Assembly (NCBI RefSeq): GCF_017751145.1
Contig: NZ_CP046640.1
Location: 1,468,137 to 1,532,136, forward strand
DNA: 64,000 bases
Origin: Iocasia fonsfrigidae
GTDB taxonomy: Bacteria > Bacillota > Halanaerobiia > Halanaerobiales > DTU029
Direction of reading: 5' to 3'
Shown: piece after piece, positions 1 to 8,420 of the stretch
Layout: each line of letters opens with the position of its first letter
How positions within the stretch are numbered: position 1 is the stretch's first letter
Position numbers and translations under genes: made by a program
Notes under the pieces: generated by a model
Databases searched by the model: none
The model's input: the letters and a program-made list of their open reading frames with translations, nothing else
Told to the model about the DNA's origin: nothing

Positions 1-321
1 AGTAAATTTAATATAAATACAAAACTCCCCCAAAATGACGTAAGGGGTGCTGGTCATGAATGGGTACAGTATTTTGAAGATGGCAAGCCTAAACAGGAGT
101 TCTTGGATAAATTGTCTTCAGCAAGGGAGATATTAACAAGTGGTGGCCGTAGTCTTGTACAGGGTGCTTTGGCCTATATCTGGGCAGTAGGTGATAACAC
201 TATTCCTATTCCCGGGTTTAGAAATGTAAAGCAGGCTGAAGAAAATGCACGAGCTATGGAATTTGGTCCATTATCTAAAGAACAAATTAATGAGATAGAT
301 TACATATTGGGACGAAAATAA
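1..321 (+). CDS. Aldo/keto reductase, C-terminal part (copy A, cut by window edge)
   Basis: The frame is open from base 1 to a TAA at 319-321 and encodes the last 106 residues of an aldo/keto reductase, a TIM-barrel NADPH-dependent carbonyl reductase. It matches the C-terminus of the complete gene at 45200-46180 with only about four base differences over 321 nt, so this is a recent duplicate. The match stops exactly at the stop codon; the downstream sequences are unrelated. The 5' part lies outside the window, so it is not known whether this copy is complete or also has the MerR-type promoter found at the other copy. The catalytic residues would lie in the missing N-terminal half. Confidence 0.9.
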   Translation, partial: SKFNINTKLPQNDVRGAGHEWVQYFEDGKPKQEFLDKLSSAREILTSGGRSLVQGALAYIWAVGDNTIPIPGFRNVKQAEENARAMEFGPLSKEQINEIDYILGRK

Positions 322-328
322 CTTGCGA

Positions 329-360
329 AAAAACCTCTGGATATAAACCAGAGGTTTTTC
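329..360 (+). terminator. Rho-independent terminator after aldo/keto reductase copy A
   Basis: A perfect stem AAAACCTCTGG / CCAGAGGTTTT with a 7-nt loop (ATATAAA) is followed by a T run, 8 nt after the stop codon. A related but imperfect hairpin lies at 50933-50963. Confidence 0.9.
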
Positions 361-468
361 TTGATGAAAACCTGGAGAATGCAGTCCAGAACAGATTAAG
401 GAATGCCACGGTTAGCGGTTAAGGTGATTTCAAAAAATTATTTACGGAATCTTTGCTGAATACTAAAG

Positions 469-504
469 AAAAGCCATGATGATTGTAATTTCATCATGGC
501 TTTT
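469..504. repeat. Bidirectional hairpin of the AAGCCATGATGA family (copy 1)
   Basis: The inverted repeat AAAGCCATGATGA / TCATCATGGCTTT has an A run on one side and a T run on the other, so it can terminate transcription from either strand. Close copies occur at 17290-17326 and 53769-53806, and a diverged one at 5315-5356. The rest of 361-866 is AT-rich and holds no complete gene. On the minus strand around 519-590 there is a short in-frame tail (GKKLNVV then NKKP then stop) that resembles the end of a HigA-like HTH antitoxin; it has no start and is probably a remnant. Confidence 0.75.
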
Positions 505-866
505 CTATTTCCCTGGGGCTAAGGTTTTTTATTTCTTGGAGTAATTGCAACTACGTTTAGTTTCTTTCCTAAATTTTTTGTGTAAGTCTTTTTTCTTTTC
601 TTAAGTTTTTAATCCATATTAAAAAGTTAAAGGGTTTTATTAAAATTTTTTAATCTCTTTTTAATTTTGGTCTAATTTTTTTAATGTAAAATATATATGA
701 TGTTGTTAATTTTGTGAATTAGGAAATTTTATAATAAAAGAATAAACGGCATGCACAGGATTTGATTGATTCACGGCATAAATAAATAGATTTAGCAGTG
801 TATGTTCGGAAAGATATATAATTTCAGGTAGTATATATTGAATATTTTACAGTAAGGAGCGATATT

Positions 867-1592
867 ATGAAGGATTATCAAGTAAAATTATCAGTAGTTG
901 CACCAGTCTATAATGAATATGGTAATTTAAGACCATTAACTGAAAAGATTATAGAAGCAATAAGTAATGAGTTTGAATCCTTTCAAATTATATATATTGA
1001 TGATGGGAGTGTTGATGGGAGTAGTGAGTTGCTTGACCAGCTAGCTGAAGAATATGAAGAGCTTAAAGTATATCACTTTACTGAGAATAATGGTCAAACC
1101 GCAGCTTTTGCAGCAGCTTTTAAAAAGGCTGAGGGAAGGTTGGTGGCTACATTAGATGCTGATTTACAAGTTGATCCAGCAGATATTATGAAGTTGTTAA
1201 CTAAGATTAAAGAATATGATCTAGTCTGTGGAGTAAGGGTAGACCGAGAAGATACAATTATTAAGAAAATATCATCTAAGATCGCGAATGGATTTAGAAA
1301 TTACTTGACTGGTGAAGAAATTATTGATACAGGATGTCCTTTGAAATTATTTAGGAGTGAAGTGGTTAAGGATTATAATTTATTTGAGGGAATGCATCGT
1401 TTTTTCCCCACTTTAGCTAAGATGAAAGGCTATAGTGTTGTAGAAGTCCCAGTTAAGCATTACCCTAGACATGAGGGTGAATCCAAATATGGTATTAGCA
1501 ATCGTCTTTGGGTTGGTTTAAAGGATACTTTAGCTGTAAGATGGATGAAAAAAAGGCAGATAAGTTATCAGATTAAAGGAGAAGATAATTAA
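867..1592 (+). CDS. Family 2 glycosyltransferase, polyprenyl-phosphate sugar synthase type
   Basis: This 241-residue GT-A fold enzyme resembles dolichol-phosphate mannose synthase and ArnC. It has APVYNE near the N-terminus, DDGSVDGS around residues 45-52 and DADLQVDP around 96-103, which bind the nucleotide sugar and metal. There are no C-terminal membrane segments, so it should be a peripheral enzyme that loads a sugar onto undecaprenyl phosphate on the cytoplasmic face. A good ribosome site (AAGGAG) precedes the ATG. Its TAA overlaps the next ATG by one base. The downstream GT39 proteins would use the lipid-linked sugar it makes, which supports the role. The exact sugar cannot be told. Confidence 0.9.
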   Translation: MKDYQVKLSVVAPVYNEYGNLRPLTEKIIEAISNEFESFQIIYIDDGSVDGSSELLDQLAEEYEELKVYHFTENNGQTAAFAAAFKKAEGRLVATLDADLQVDPADIMKLLTKIKEYDLVCGVRVDREDTIIKKISSKIANGFRNYLTGEEIIDTGCPLKLFRSEVVKDYNLFEGMHRFFPTLAKMKGYSVVEVPVKHYPRHEGESKYGISNRLWVGLKDTLAVRWMKKRQISYQIKGEDN

Positions 1593-1861
1593 TGCTGTGG
1601 ATAGTTATAGGGTTAATTGGACAAGTAATTTTCTCTTTAAGGTTTATTATTCAGTGGTTAGCATCAGAGAAAGCTAAAAAAAGTATTGTTCCTGATGTTT
1701 TCTGGTATTTAAGCATTGCAGGTAGTCTTACATTATTAACTTATGCTATCCATCAAAAAGACCCAGTTTTTATCTTAGGACAGGCTGCAGGTTCATTTAT
1801 CTATTTAAGGAATTTAGTCTTAATCAAGAAAAATAATGAAAGAGAGGGGGCTAAATATTAA
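1592..1861 (+). CDS. Lipid-A-disaccharide synthase N-terminal domain (LABN) small membrane protein
   Basis: This 89-residue protein has about three hydrophobic segments. The N-terminal region has GLIGQ..FSLRFIIQWLASE followed by FWYLS.AGS, the signature of the small LABN family first noticed at the N-terminus of some LpxB proteins. Stand-alone members usually sit beside a GT2 and an ArnT-like transferase, as here. A role in moving or holding the lipid-linked sugar is often suggested but unproven. It overlaps the next gene by 26 bp, which implies translational coupling. Confidence 0.85.
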   Translation: MLWIVIGLIGQVIFSLRFIIQWLASEKAKKSIVPDVFWYLSIAGSLTLLTYAIHQKDPVFILGQAAGSFIYLRNLVLIKKNNEREGAKY

Positions 1862-3452
1862 AAGCACAAAAATTTCTAAAAAGAAAATGATGCTGTCTTT
1901 GCTAGTAATAGTTTTATTTTGTGGATTGATTTATATTCCCTCAGCATTTCATCGTGATTTACATTATCGTGATGAATTAAGATATGTAGAGGTTGCTCGA
2001 GAGATGTTAGTTAATCACCAATGGTTAGTTCCCCACTTGGGAGGAAGGTTTTATTCAGATAAACCGCCTGTTTATTTTTGGGTTTTAAACTTATTTAAGC
2101 TGATTTTTGGAAATTATTCAACCTTAGCTATGGTTTTACCTAGTATAATTAGCTCAACAATTGTTGTGATATTGACCTTTTTTATAGGCGGGTTATTTAT
2201 GCAGGCTAGATATGCATTATTAGCTGCGCTGGTCTTAGCTACTAGTTTTTTGTTTTTTGGGATGTCGATTTTTGTCAGAATGGATATGATGATGAATCTA
2301 TTTATTACTGGATCATTTTTAGTTTTTTTTAGGGGATATTGTAGTGAGAAAGAAATCAAAGGAAGATATTATCAATTAATGTTTTTCCTAATGGGGATTG
2401 CTACAGTAATCAAAGGACCAGCTGGGTTTTTAGACCCTTTAGTAGTTATTATAGTCTTTCTTTTATTGGAAAAGAATCTAAATGAACTAAAGAGAATGAA
2501 TTTATTTAGAGGGATTTTAATTTTCTTTGCTGTAGTTTTATTATGGATTATACCAGCGGTTATCATTGGTGGCAAAGATTATGCTTATGATTTATTAATT
2601 GTACAAACATTTGGTCGTTCAGTTGATTCCTTTGCTCATCAGAGAGCTATTTATTATTATTTTACTATGTTTCCTTTAACTTTTTTACCATGGTCCTTAT
2701 TCTTAATTAGTAGTTTTTTATGTTTTTTTAATAATATAAGAACTACAAGGAAAGAATTAAAATTTTTATTTTCTTGGTTCTGGATGCCTTTATTAATCTT
2801 TTCTATGCTTAGTGGTAAGTTAGATATCTATTTGTTACCTATCTATCCAGCAGCTAGTTTACTAGTAGCAATTTTATTTAGAGAAATTTTAGAGAATAAG
2901 GCAAATAAAAGGTACCTTACTATCCCTGCAGTTATGACTGCTATCTTGTTTGTAATAATGGCATTTTTAATGCCTAAAATAATAGAGGGTATAACAGTAA
3001 GGAGCATATTAAAACCTACACTTATTTCGATAGTATTATCTAGTATTATTGTATTATTTTTATTAGTAAAGAAGAGATATAAATTCATTCCTTATATCTT
3101 TTTAGTATTAATTTTTGTCTTTTGGTTGAATTTTTCTTGGGGAATAGTAACTCCTTTAAGTGCAACTTATACTAAAAAACCCATTGCTACTAAAATTGAA
3201 GAATTTAAAAAAGAAGGGGTAGATAATATTGTTGCTTATGAATATGGTCAGCCTGAATCTCTAGGTGTTTATACAGATTTTATTATTCCTGAAATAAAAG
3301 GAGAAGAGAATTTATTTAATTATATAAGAAACAAAAAAGAGGTTTTAATAATTATGAAGGTTAAGTATTGGAAGGTTATGCAAAAGAAATTGTTTAAAAA
3401 TTTTCAACGAGTTTATTCATATAATGATTATTTGTTATTGTTAAAACAATAG
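1836..3452 (+). CDS. ArnT/PMT-type (GT39) membrane glycosyltransferase 1
   Basis: This 538-residue polytopic membrane protein has about a dozen hydrophobic stretches. Near residues 45-60 it carries RDELRYVEVAREML, the extracytoplasmic Asp-Glu motif of ArnT and protein O-mannosyltransferases, then the SDKPPVYFW block. Such enzymes move a sugar or aminosugar from undecaprenyl phosphate to lipid A, another glycan or a protein on the outer face of the inner membrane. The start at 1836 has only a weak ribosome site; a strong AGAGAGGGGG lies at 1841-1850, 6 nt before an in-frame ATT at 1857, so the true start may differ. The C-terminal ~100 residues are a soluble tail. Confidence 0.88.
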   Translation: MKERGLNIKSTKISKKKMMLSLLVIVLFCGLIYIPSAFHRDLHYRDELRYVEVAREMLVNHQWLVPHLGGRFYSDKPPVYFWVLNLFKLIFGNYSTLAMVLPSIISSTIVVILTFFIGGLFMQARYALLAALVLATSFLFFGMSIFVRMDMMMNLFITGSFLVFFRGYCSEKEIKGRYYQLMFFLMGIATVIKGPAGFLDPLVVIIVFLLLEKNLNELKRMNLFRGILIFFAVVLLWIIPAVIIGGKDYAYDLLIVQTFGRSVDSFAHQRAIYYYFTMFPLTFLPWSLFLISSFLCFFNNIRTTRKELKFLFSWFWMPLLIFSMLSGKLDIYLLPIYPAASLLVAILFREILENKANKRYLTIPAVMTAILFVIMAFLMPKIIEGITVRSILKPTLISIVLSSIIVLFLLVKKRYKFIPYIFLVLIFVFWLNFSWGIVTPLSATYTKKPIATKIEEFKKEGVDNIVAYEYGQPESLGVYTDFIIPEIKGEENLFNYIRNKKEVLIIMKVKYWKVMQKKLFKNFQRVYSYNDYLLLLKQ

Positions 3453-3496
3453 TAAAGATAATAAAAAATTGATTTTTAATAATTTAGGGGGGATTT

Positions 3497-5143
3497 ATGT
3501 TGATAAAAAGGGTTAACTATGATAAAAAACTCTTAATATATGTGTTATTATTGACTGTTATTGTCTTTAGTTTATATTTCTTTAATATTTGGAATTATGA
3601 TCTATGGTCTCCTGATGAACCGCGTTACTCAGAAGTGGCTAGAGAGATGTTAGTGGAAGGGAATTGGATTATTCCTCATTTAAACCAAGAGATTTATTAT
3701 GAGAAACCACCATTATTTTTTGGAATAATTGCAGCATTTTCAGCACTAGTTGGTAAAATGACTGTTACAACAGTTAGATTACCTGGGATTATTTTAGGAA
3801 GTCTGTTGGTTGGTTTATTAAGTTATTATTATGGAAGTAAGTTAGGTAGAAGAGTTGGAATATTAACAGGGATTGGATTGGCTACTACTGTTAACTATTT
3901 CTGGTATGCTATGAGAGTTAATCTAGATATACCACTTATTTTCTGTACTACTATAGCTATGATATTATTATATGAGCAATTAGAAGATAAGGACAGTTGT
4001 TGGAAATCTTGTTTAGCATTCTTGCTAATGGGAGCTGCTTCTTTAGTTAAAAGCCCAGTAGCCCTATTACCAGTAGTGGTTATTTTGATTTATGCAGCTC
4101 TAACTAAAGAATTAGCTAAGTTAAAGAATATTGCTTGGATCAGAGGAGTTTTATACTTTGCTGTTGTAGTAGGAACGTGGATTGCGTTAGTATTTAAAGT
4201 TGCAGGATATAATTATTTTAAGGTAACAGTATTAGAGCAGTTATTTGAATATTCTACTGGTACACAGGGGCATCCGAATCCATTTTATTATTACTTTATT
4301 AACTTTCCAATTGAGGCTTTGCCCTGGACTATTTTTTTGATTCCTGCTGCTTGTTATTTATGGAAGAAAAGAGATACTCTACCCAAAATAGTAGGGTTTA
4401 ATTGTATCTGGTTTTTAAGTATTCTGATTATATTGAGTTTTGTAGGGAGTAAGAGGGGAGTTTACTTATTACAGGTATACCCTGCTTTTGCCCTTTTGAT
4501 TGCTTGGTATTTTAGTGAGTTTTCTAAGAAAAATATAGAATCTTTAAAGGGACTAAAGATTCCAGCATTAATTTTTGGTATATTTATTTTGATAGTAGGG
4601 GTATTTTTGACTTTACAAGGACTCAATTTATTGGCAAAAGGTTTTAGTTCTGCAATGATACAAAAATATGGTTTTACTACTGTTATTAAATCCTTGTCAC
4701 TGTTTTTAATTATTGAGGGGTTGCTTTTTATTTCTTTATTAGTTCAAAAAAGTAATAAAAAAGTATTTATAGTCACTGTAAGCTTTTCACTTGTATTAAT
4801 TCTACTGATGAAAGTTATAATTATGCCAAAGGTTAATCTAGTTAAAAGTGAACGCTATTTAGCAGAAGATTTAGCTAGTTTAAGAATAGCTAATGAGGAA
4901 GTAGCATTGTGGGGTTCTCATAATAATGATTGTGGCTTTATTTTTTATAATGGAATTTACTATGATGATATCTTTGAGACTAAAGATGAAGTCAAGAAAT
5001 TTTTAAAGCAAAAATCTAGTGTAATTCTAATAGTATCTGAGGCAGATGAATTTTATAATTACTTTAAAATTAAAGATAATTGGATAATCAAAGAATATAT
5101 AATTGGAAGTAATAAGATGTTACTGATTAAGAGTAAAAATTAA
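3497..5143 (+). CDS. ArnT/PMT-type (GT39) membrane glycosyltransferase 2
   Basis: This is a second GT39 enzyme of 548 residues, clearly related to its neighbour but diverged. It has WSPDEPRYSEVAREML near residues 37-52, which is closer to the classical ArnT motif, then YYEKPPLFF, many membrane segments and a soluble C-terminal tail. AGGGGGG precedes the ATG. Two paralogous transferases behind one sugar-phosphate synthase suggest either two acceptors or a two-step modification. The operon ends at the hairpin at 5315-5356. Confidence 0.88.
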   Translation: MLIKRVNYDKKLLIYVLLLTVIVFSLYFFNIWNYDLWSPDEPRYSEVAREMLVEGNWIIPHLNQEIYYEKPPLFFGIIAAFSALVGKMTVTTVRLPGIILGSLLVGLLSYYYGSKLGRRVGILTGIGLATTVNYFWYAMRVNLDIPLIFCTTIAMILLYEQLEDKDSCWKSCLAFLLMGAASLVKSPVALLPVVVILIYAALTKELAKLKNIAWIRGVLYFAVVVGTWIALVFKVAGYNYFKVTVLEQLFEYSTGTQGHPNPFYYYFINFPIEALPWTIFLIPAACYLWKKRDTLPKIVGFNCIWFLSILIILSFVGSKRGVYLLQVYPAFALLIAWYFSEFSKKNIESLKGLKIPALIFGIFILIVGVFLTLQGLNLLAKGFSSAMIQKYGFTTVIKSLSLFLIIEGLLFISLLVQKSNKKVFIVTVSFSLVLILLMKVIIMPKVNLVKSERYLAEDLASLRIANEEVALWGSHNNDCGFIFYNGIYYDDIFETKDEVKKFLKQKSSVILIVSEADEFYNYFKIKDNWIIKEYIIGSNKMLLIKSKN

Positions 5144-5314
5144 TAAATGCTATATTTCAAGATGGAGATGCCTTATATTTACTGCTGGCTATTGATAGAA
5201 AACCTTCCCTCTATTCCCTTCCTAGTACAGCTTAATGCTAGCAATTCCGGCAATATTCAGAAAAATGATATAGTTATGGTCTTATCAAATGGAAAAAAGA
5301 TAATTTATAATAAT

Positions 5315-5356
5315 AAAAAGGGCCAAGATGAAATTATAATCATCTTGGGTTTTTTC
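5315..5356 (+). terminator. Terminator of the glycosyltransferase operon
   Basis: The stem CCAAGATGA / TCATCTTGG (5323-5331 with 5340-5348) is flanked by an A run and followed by TTTTTT. It is a diverged relative of the AAGCCATGATGA hairpins. The stretch 5144-5314 can be translated, but the hairpin lies inside that frame and no family is recognisable, so it is taken as non-coding. Confidence 0.8.
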
Positions 5357-5622
5357 GTGATTTTAGCAAATAAAATCAACCTGATTATTAAGGTATTTCA
5401 TCCTCCCCTATTTCTATGTGGATCCGTTAGTTCTATGACATCTCCACTACCTTCATTCCTTGCTATATTATTTAGACGAAATTAATTTATTATTTTACTA
5501 ATTATGAGCGGCTACAGCTTTTAGTCATATTAATTTTGTGTAATATTTATTAGTGATGTAACGAAAATATAACATAAAAATAACATAAAACATGTATACA
5601 ATAGAAAAATAGGCAAATATAC

Positions 5623-5651
5623 TTGACAACAAAGTTACAAGGAACTATAAT
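5623..5651 (+). promoter_or_regulatory. Sigma-A promoter of the nucleobase catabolism operon, with paired repeats
   Basis: TTGACA at 5623-5628 and TATAAT at 5646-5651 are separated by exactly 17 bp and precede the aminotransferase ATG by 64 bp. Upstream is a perfect 11-bp tandem repeat ATAACATAAAA (5569-5579 and 5580-5590). TAACAT recurs at 5675-5680 and 5686-5691, again 11 bp apart. The two pairs flank the promoter and may be operator sites for a regulator not encoded in this window. Confidence 0.8.
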
Positions 5652-5715
5652 AAAAAACATAAATTGTGTAAATATAACATATACTTAACATGAATAAGGA
5701 TTCAGAGGTGAAAAG

Positions 5716-7059
5716 ATGAAAAAATACAATTTTAAAGATTCGAAAGTTATTAAGGAAATAGATTTACTTAAAAATCTACATTCCTGGTCAGCACAGGGAA
5801 ATCTTGATCCGATTGTGGTAGAAAAGGCCAAGGGAATTTATTTCTGGGACTCAAACGGTAAAAAATATTTTGATATGTCTTCACAACTGGTTAATGTTAA
5901 TATTGGCCATGGAAATATGAAAGTAATTGAAGCTATTCAAGAACAGGCTGAAAAGATGACCTATATGGGACCGGGATTTGCTGTTGATGTTAAGTCTGAA
6001 TTGGCCAGTAAGTTATTAGATATTGCACCTAAGAATATGAAAAAAGTCTTCTTTACTATTGGAGGTGCTGATGCAAATGAAAATGCCATTAAAATGGCCA
6101 AGATGTTTACCGGAAGAGACAAAATATTTTCCAGGTATCGCTCATATCATGGGGCTACTTATGGAGCAGCTAATTTGACTGGTGAACCAAGGAGATTTCC
6201 TGCTGAACCAGGAATTCCTGGCTTTATCAAATTTTTTGATCCTTATTTGTACCGCAGTCCTGTTGACTTTAAAGATGAAGAAGAAGCTTGTAATTACTAT
6301 TTAGAGCAGCTTACAGAACAGATTATTTATGAAGGAAGAGATAGTGTGGCTGCAATTTTTCTGGAAACCGTTACAGGTAGTAATGGGGTTATTATCCCCC
6401 CTGAAAATTATTTAAAGGGTGTTAGAGAGATATGTGATGAATTTGGAATTCTGATGGTATGTGATGAGATTATGGCTGGTTTTGGACGAACAGGAGAATG
6501 GTTTGCCTGTGATAATTGGGGTGTAGTACCTGATCTAATTACCTTTGCTAAAGGAATTACCTCTGGTTACCTGCCTTTAGGTGGAGTACTTGTCAGCCAA
6601 GATATAGCTGATTTTTTCAATGATACTACTTTGATGTGTGGGCTTACTTATAGTGGTCATCCAATGGGTTGTGCAGCCGGTATTGCTACACTTGATGTGT
6701 ATCAAGAAGAGGGTTTAATCAAAAACAGTAAACTTAGGGGGAAGGTTTTAGGTGAAGAACTGGAATTATTGAAGGAAAAACATCCTTCAGTAGGTGATGT
6801 TAGGTATATTGGGTTGTTTTCAGCTATAGAACTGGTTAAAGATAAGGTCAGCAAAGAACCGCTGGTTCCTTATGGACAGGATCCTGGGAAAATAATGCCT
6901 TTGATCTTGTCTAAATTAATAAAACAGGGATTTTTTACCTATACACATGAAAATATTATTATTGTTGCACCACCATTAATTATAAAGGAAGAAGAAATAA
7001 AAGAAGCAATGCAAATTATGGACAGGGTCCTTAGTGAAGTGGATGAAATGCTAAAATAA
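5716..7059 (+). CDS. Class III (omega) aminotransferase, probable beta-alanine or similar amine substrate
   Basis: This 447-residue PLP enzyme of fold type I has the class III features: GGADANENAIKMA, the SYHGATYGA block, CDEIMAGFGRTGEW around residues 249-262, and the PLP lysine in FAKGITSGYLPLGG near residue 279. Class III enzymes transfer an omega-amino group to pyruvate or 2-oxoglutarate. Because PreA, dihydropyrimidinase and an alcohol dehydrogenase are downstream, beta-alanine to malonate semialdehyde is the likeliest reaction, by inference. It is first in the operon, with a good ribosome site, and 13 bp ahead of the M20 gene. Confidence 0.85.
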   Translation: MKKYNFKDSKVIKEIDLLKNLHSWSAQGNLDPIVVEKAKGIYFWDSNGKKYFDMSSQLVNVNIGHGNMKVIEAIQEQAEKMTYMGPGFAVDVKSELASKLLDIAPKNMKKVFFTIGGADANENAIKMAKMFTGRDKIFSRYRSYHGATYGAANLTGEPRRFPAEPGIPGFIKFFDPYLYRSPVDFKDEEEACNYYLEQLTEQIIYEGRDSVAAIFLETVTGSNGVIIPPENYLKGVREICDEFGILMVCDEIMAGFGRTGEWFACDNWGVVPDLITFAKGITSGYLPLGGVLVSQDIADFFNDTTLMCGLTYSGHPMGCAAGIATLDVYQEEGLIKNSKLRGKVLGEELELLKEKHPSVGDVRYIGLFSAIELVKDKVSKEPLVPYGQDPGKIMPLILSKLIKQGFFTYTHENIIIVAPPLIIKEEEIKEAMQIMDRVLSEVDEMLK

Positions 7060-7072
7060 GGGGGGAATATTA

Positions 7073-8389
7073 ATGTCAGAAATTACTATGAAGCTAAAAG
7101 AAATTAGTGAGAGTCTTAATGATGAGGCTATAGCCTTTGCGCAAAAATTAATTCAAACTCCAAGTATTAGTGGAAATGAAAGAGATGTAGCTGATTTATT
7201 AATTGCCGAGATGGAGAAATTGGGTTATGACCAGGTGTTTAGAGACGATATGGGTAATGTTGTTGGAATTGTGGAAGGAAGTAAAGAAGGACCAACAATT
7301 ATGTATAACTCACATCTGGATCATGTCAGCCCAGGGGATGCTAATAACTGGGAAGGTTATAATCCCTATGGGGGGGAGATAGATATCTGTGCAGTGGATG
7401 ACCAGGATGGTAATAGTGATCAAGCAGAATGTATTCATGGACGTGCTGCCTCAGATGTTAAAGGTGGAGAAGCTGCCCAGGTTTATGCAGGTGCTGTTTT
7501 ACTTAAGTTAAAAGAAGAAGGATATGATTTTAAGGGAAATTATATGTTTACTGGTGTAGTACAGGAAGAACCAGCAGAAATGGTTGGTATGGTCCATTTA
7601 ATCGATCAGACATTTAAAGAAAAAGGTCTTACTTATGATGCAATGGTATCTTCTGAGGCTACATCATTAAAGCTGTACTGCGGTCACCGCGGAAGGGTTG
7701 AGATGTTGGCTACTGTCTATGGTCGTACTTCCCATGGTAGTGCACCATGGTTGGGAATTAATGCTATTTATAAATCTATGCCTTTAATTGCGAAGATAAA
7801 AGACGAGTTATATCCGTCATTACCAGAGGATGAACACCTGGGTCAGGCTTCATTGTCTCTGAATATCATTGAATGTTCACCAGGGGCCTTATCTATCGTT
7901 CCTGATAAATGTATGTTATCGATAGATAGACGTACTATACCGGGTGAGAGTGCTGAAACTGCTTTAAAAGAGATAGAAGGATTAATAGAGGAAATAGCAG
8001 CAGAGGATGATGAATTTAAAGCAGATGTAAAGGTTAAGTCAGCTGTAGAGACATCTTATATGGGTCGTGAATATGAAGTTGATAAAGAGATGTATCCATG
8101 GAAAATAAGTGAAAATCATCCTTTTTTACAAGCTGCTGCTTCTGCTCTAGAAGAGTTAGGTGAACCAGTTAAATATGGGTACTGGGATTTTGGAACTGAT
8201 GCCAGTAAAACTGCCGGAATTGATAAAAAGCCTACTATTGGATATTCTCCAATGCAGGAACAATATGCACATACACCTTATGATAAGGTTAGAACCGATT
8301 TCTTGAAACGGGCTATGGTAGGTAATGCAGCTATTTATTTAAAAGTAGTTGAAGCTGGTGAAGAGGCCTTTGAGGAATTAGAATGGTAA
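7073..8389 (+). CDS. M20 family metallohydrolase, YgeY-like
   Basis: This 438-residue zinc-dependent amidohydrolase/peptidase has HLDHVSPGD around residue 80 (metal ligand and Asp), ASDVKGG around 126, the catalytic EEP around 165, and a late metal His in QYAHTPYDKV around 399. The terminal region GTDASKTAG plus IGYSPMQEQ is typical of the YgeY subfamily. YgeY genes also travel with hydantoinase and transport genes in enteric purine clusters, but their substrate is not settled. In this operon an N-carbamoyl-beta-alanine amidohydrolase is the missing step, and this protein is the only candidate; that is inference. AAGGGGGG precedes the ATG. Confidence 0.85.
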   Translation: MSEITMKLKEISESLNDEAIAFAQKLIQTPSISGNERDVADLLIAEMEKLGYDQVFRDDMGNVVGIVEGSKEGPTIMYNSHLDHVSPGDANNWEGYNPYGGEIDICAVDDQDGNSDQAECIHGRAASDVKGGEAAQVYAGAVLLKLKEEGYDFKGNYMFTGVVQEEPAEMVGMVHLIDQTFKEKGLTYDAMVSSEATSLKLYCGHRGRVEMLATVYGRTSHGSAPWLGINAIYKSMPLIAKIKDELYPSLPEDEHLGQASLSLNIIECSPGALSIVPDKCMLSIDRRTIPGESAETALKEIEGLIEEIAAEDDEFKADVKVKSAVETSYMGREYEVDKEMYPWKISENHPFLQAAASALEELGEPVKYGYWDFGTDASKTAGIDKKPTIGYSPMQEQYAHTPYDKVRTDFLKRAMVGNAAIYLKVVEAGEEAFEELEW

Positions 8390-8420
8390 TTCAAAAATTT
8401 ATTATGAAAGGTTGGTTAAA

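Noticed and set aside
703-735. TTGTTA and TATAAT upstream of the glycosyltransferase operon as promoter
   Set aside because: The spacing is 21 bp, too long for a normal sigma-A promoter, and no regulator dyad is present.
5147-5485. 112-codon open frame after the glycosyltransferase operon
   Set aside because: It contains the operon terminator hairpin, has no ribosome site, and its composition resembles no protein family.
7073-8389. Reading the M20 protein as a plain dipeptidase
   Set aside because: The motifs are closest to the YgeY branch and the gene is inside a nucleobase operon, so a peptide substrate is not the best guess, though it is not excluded.
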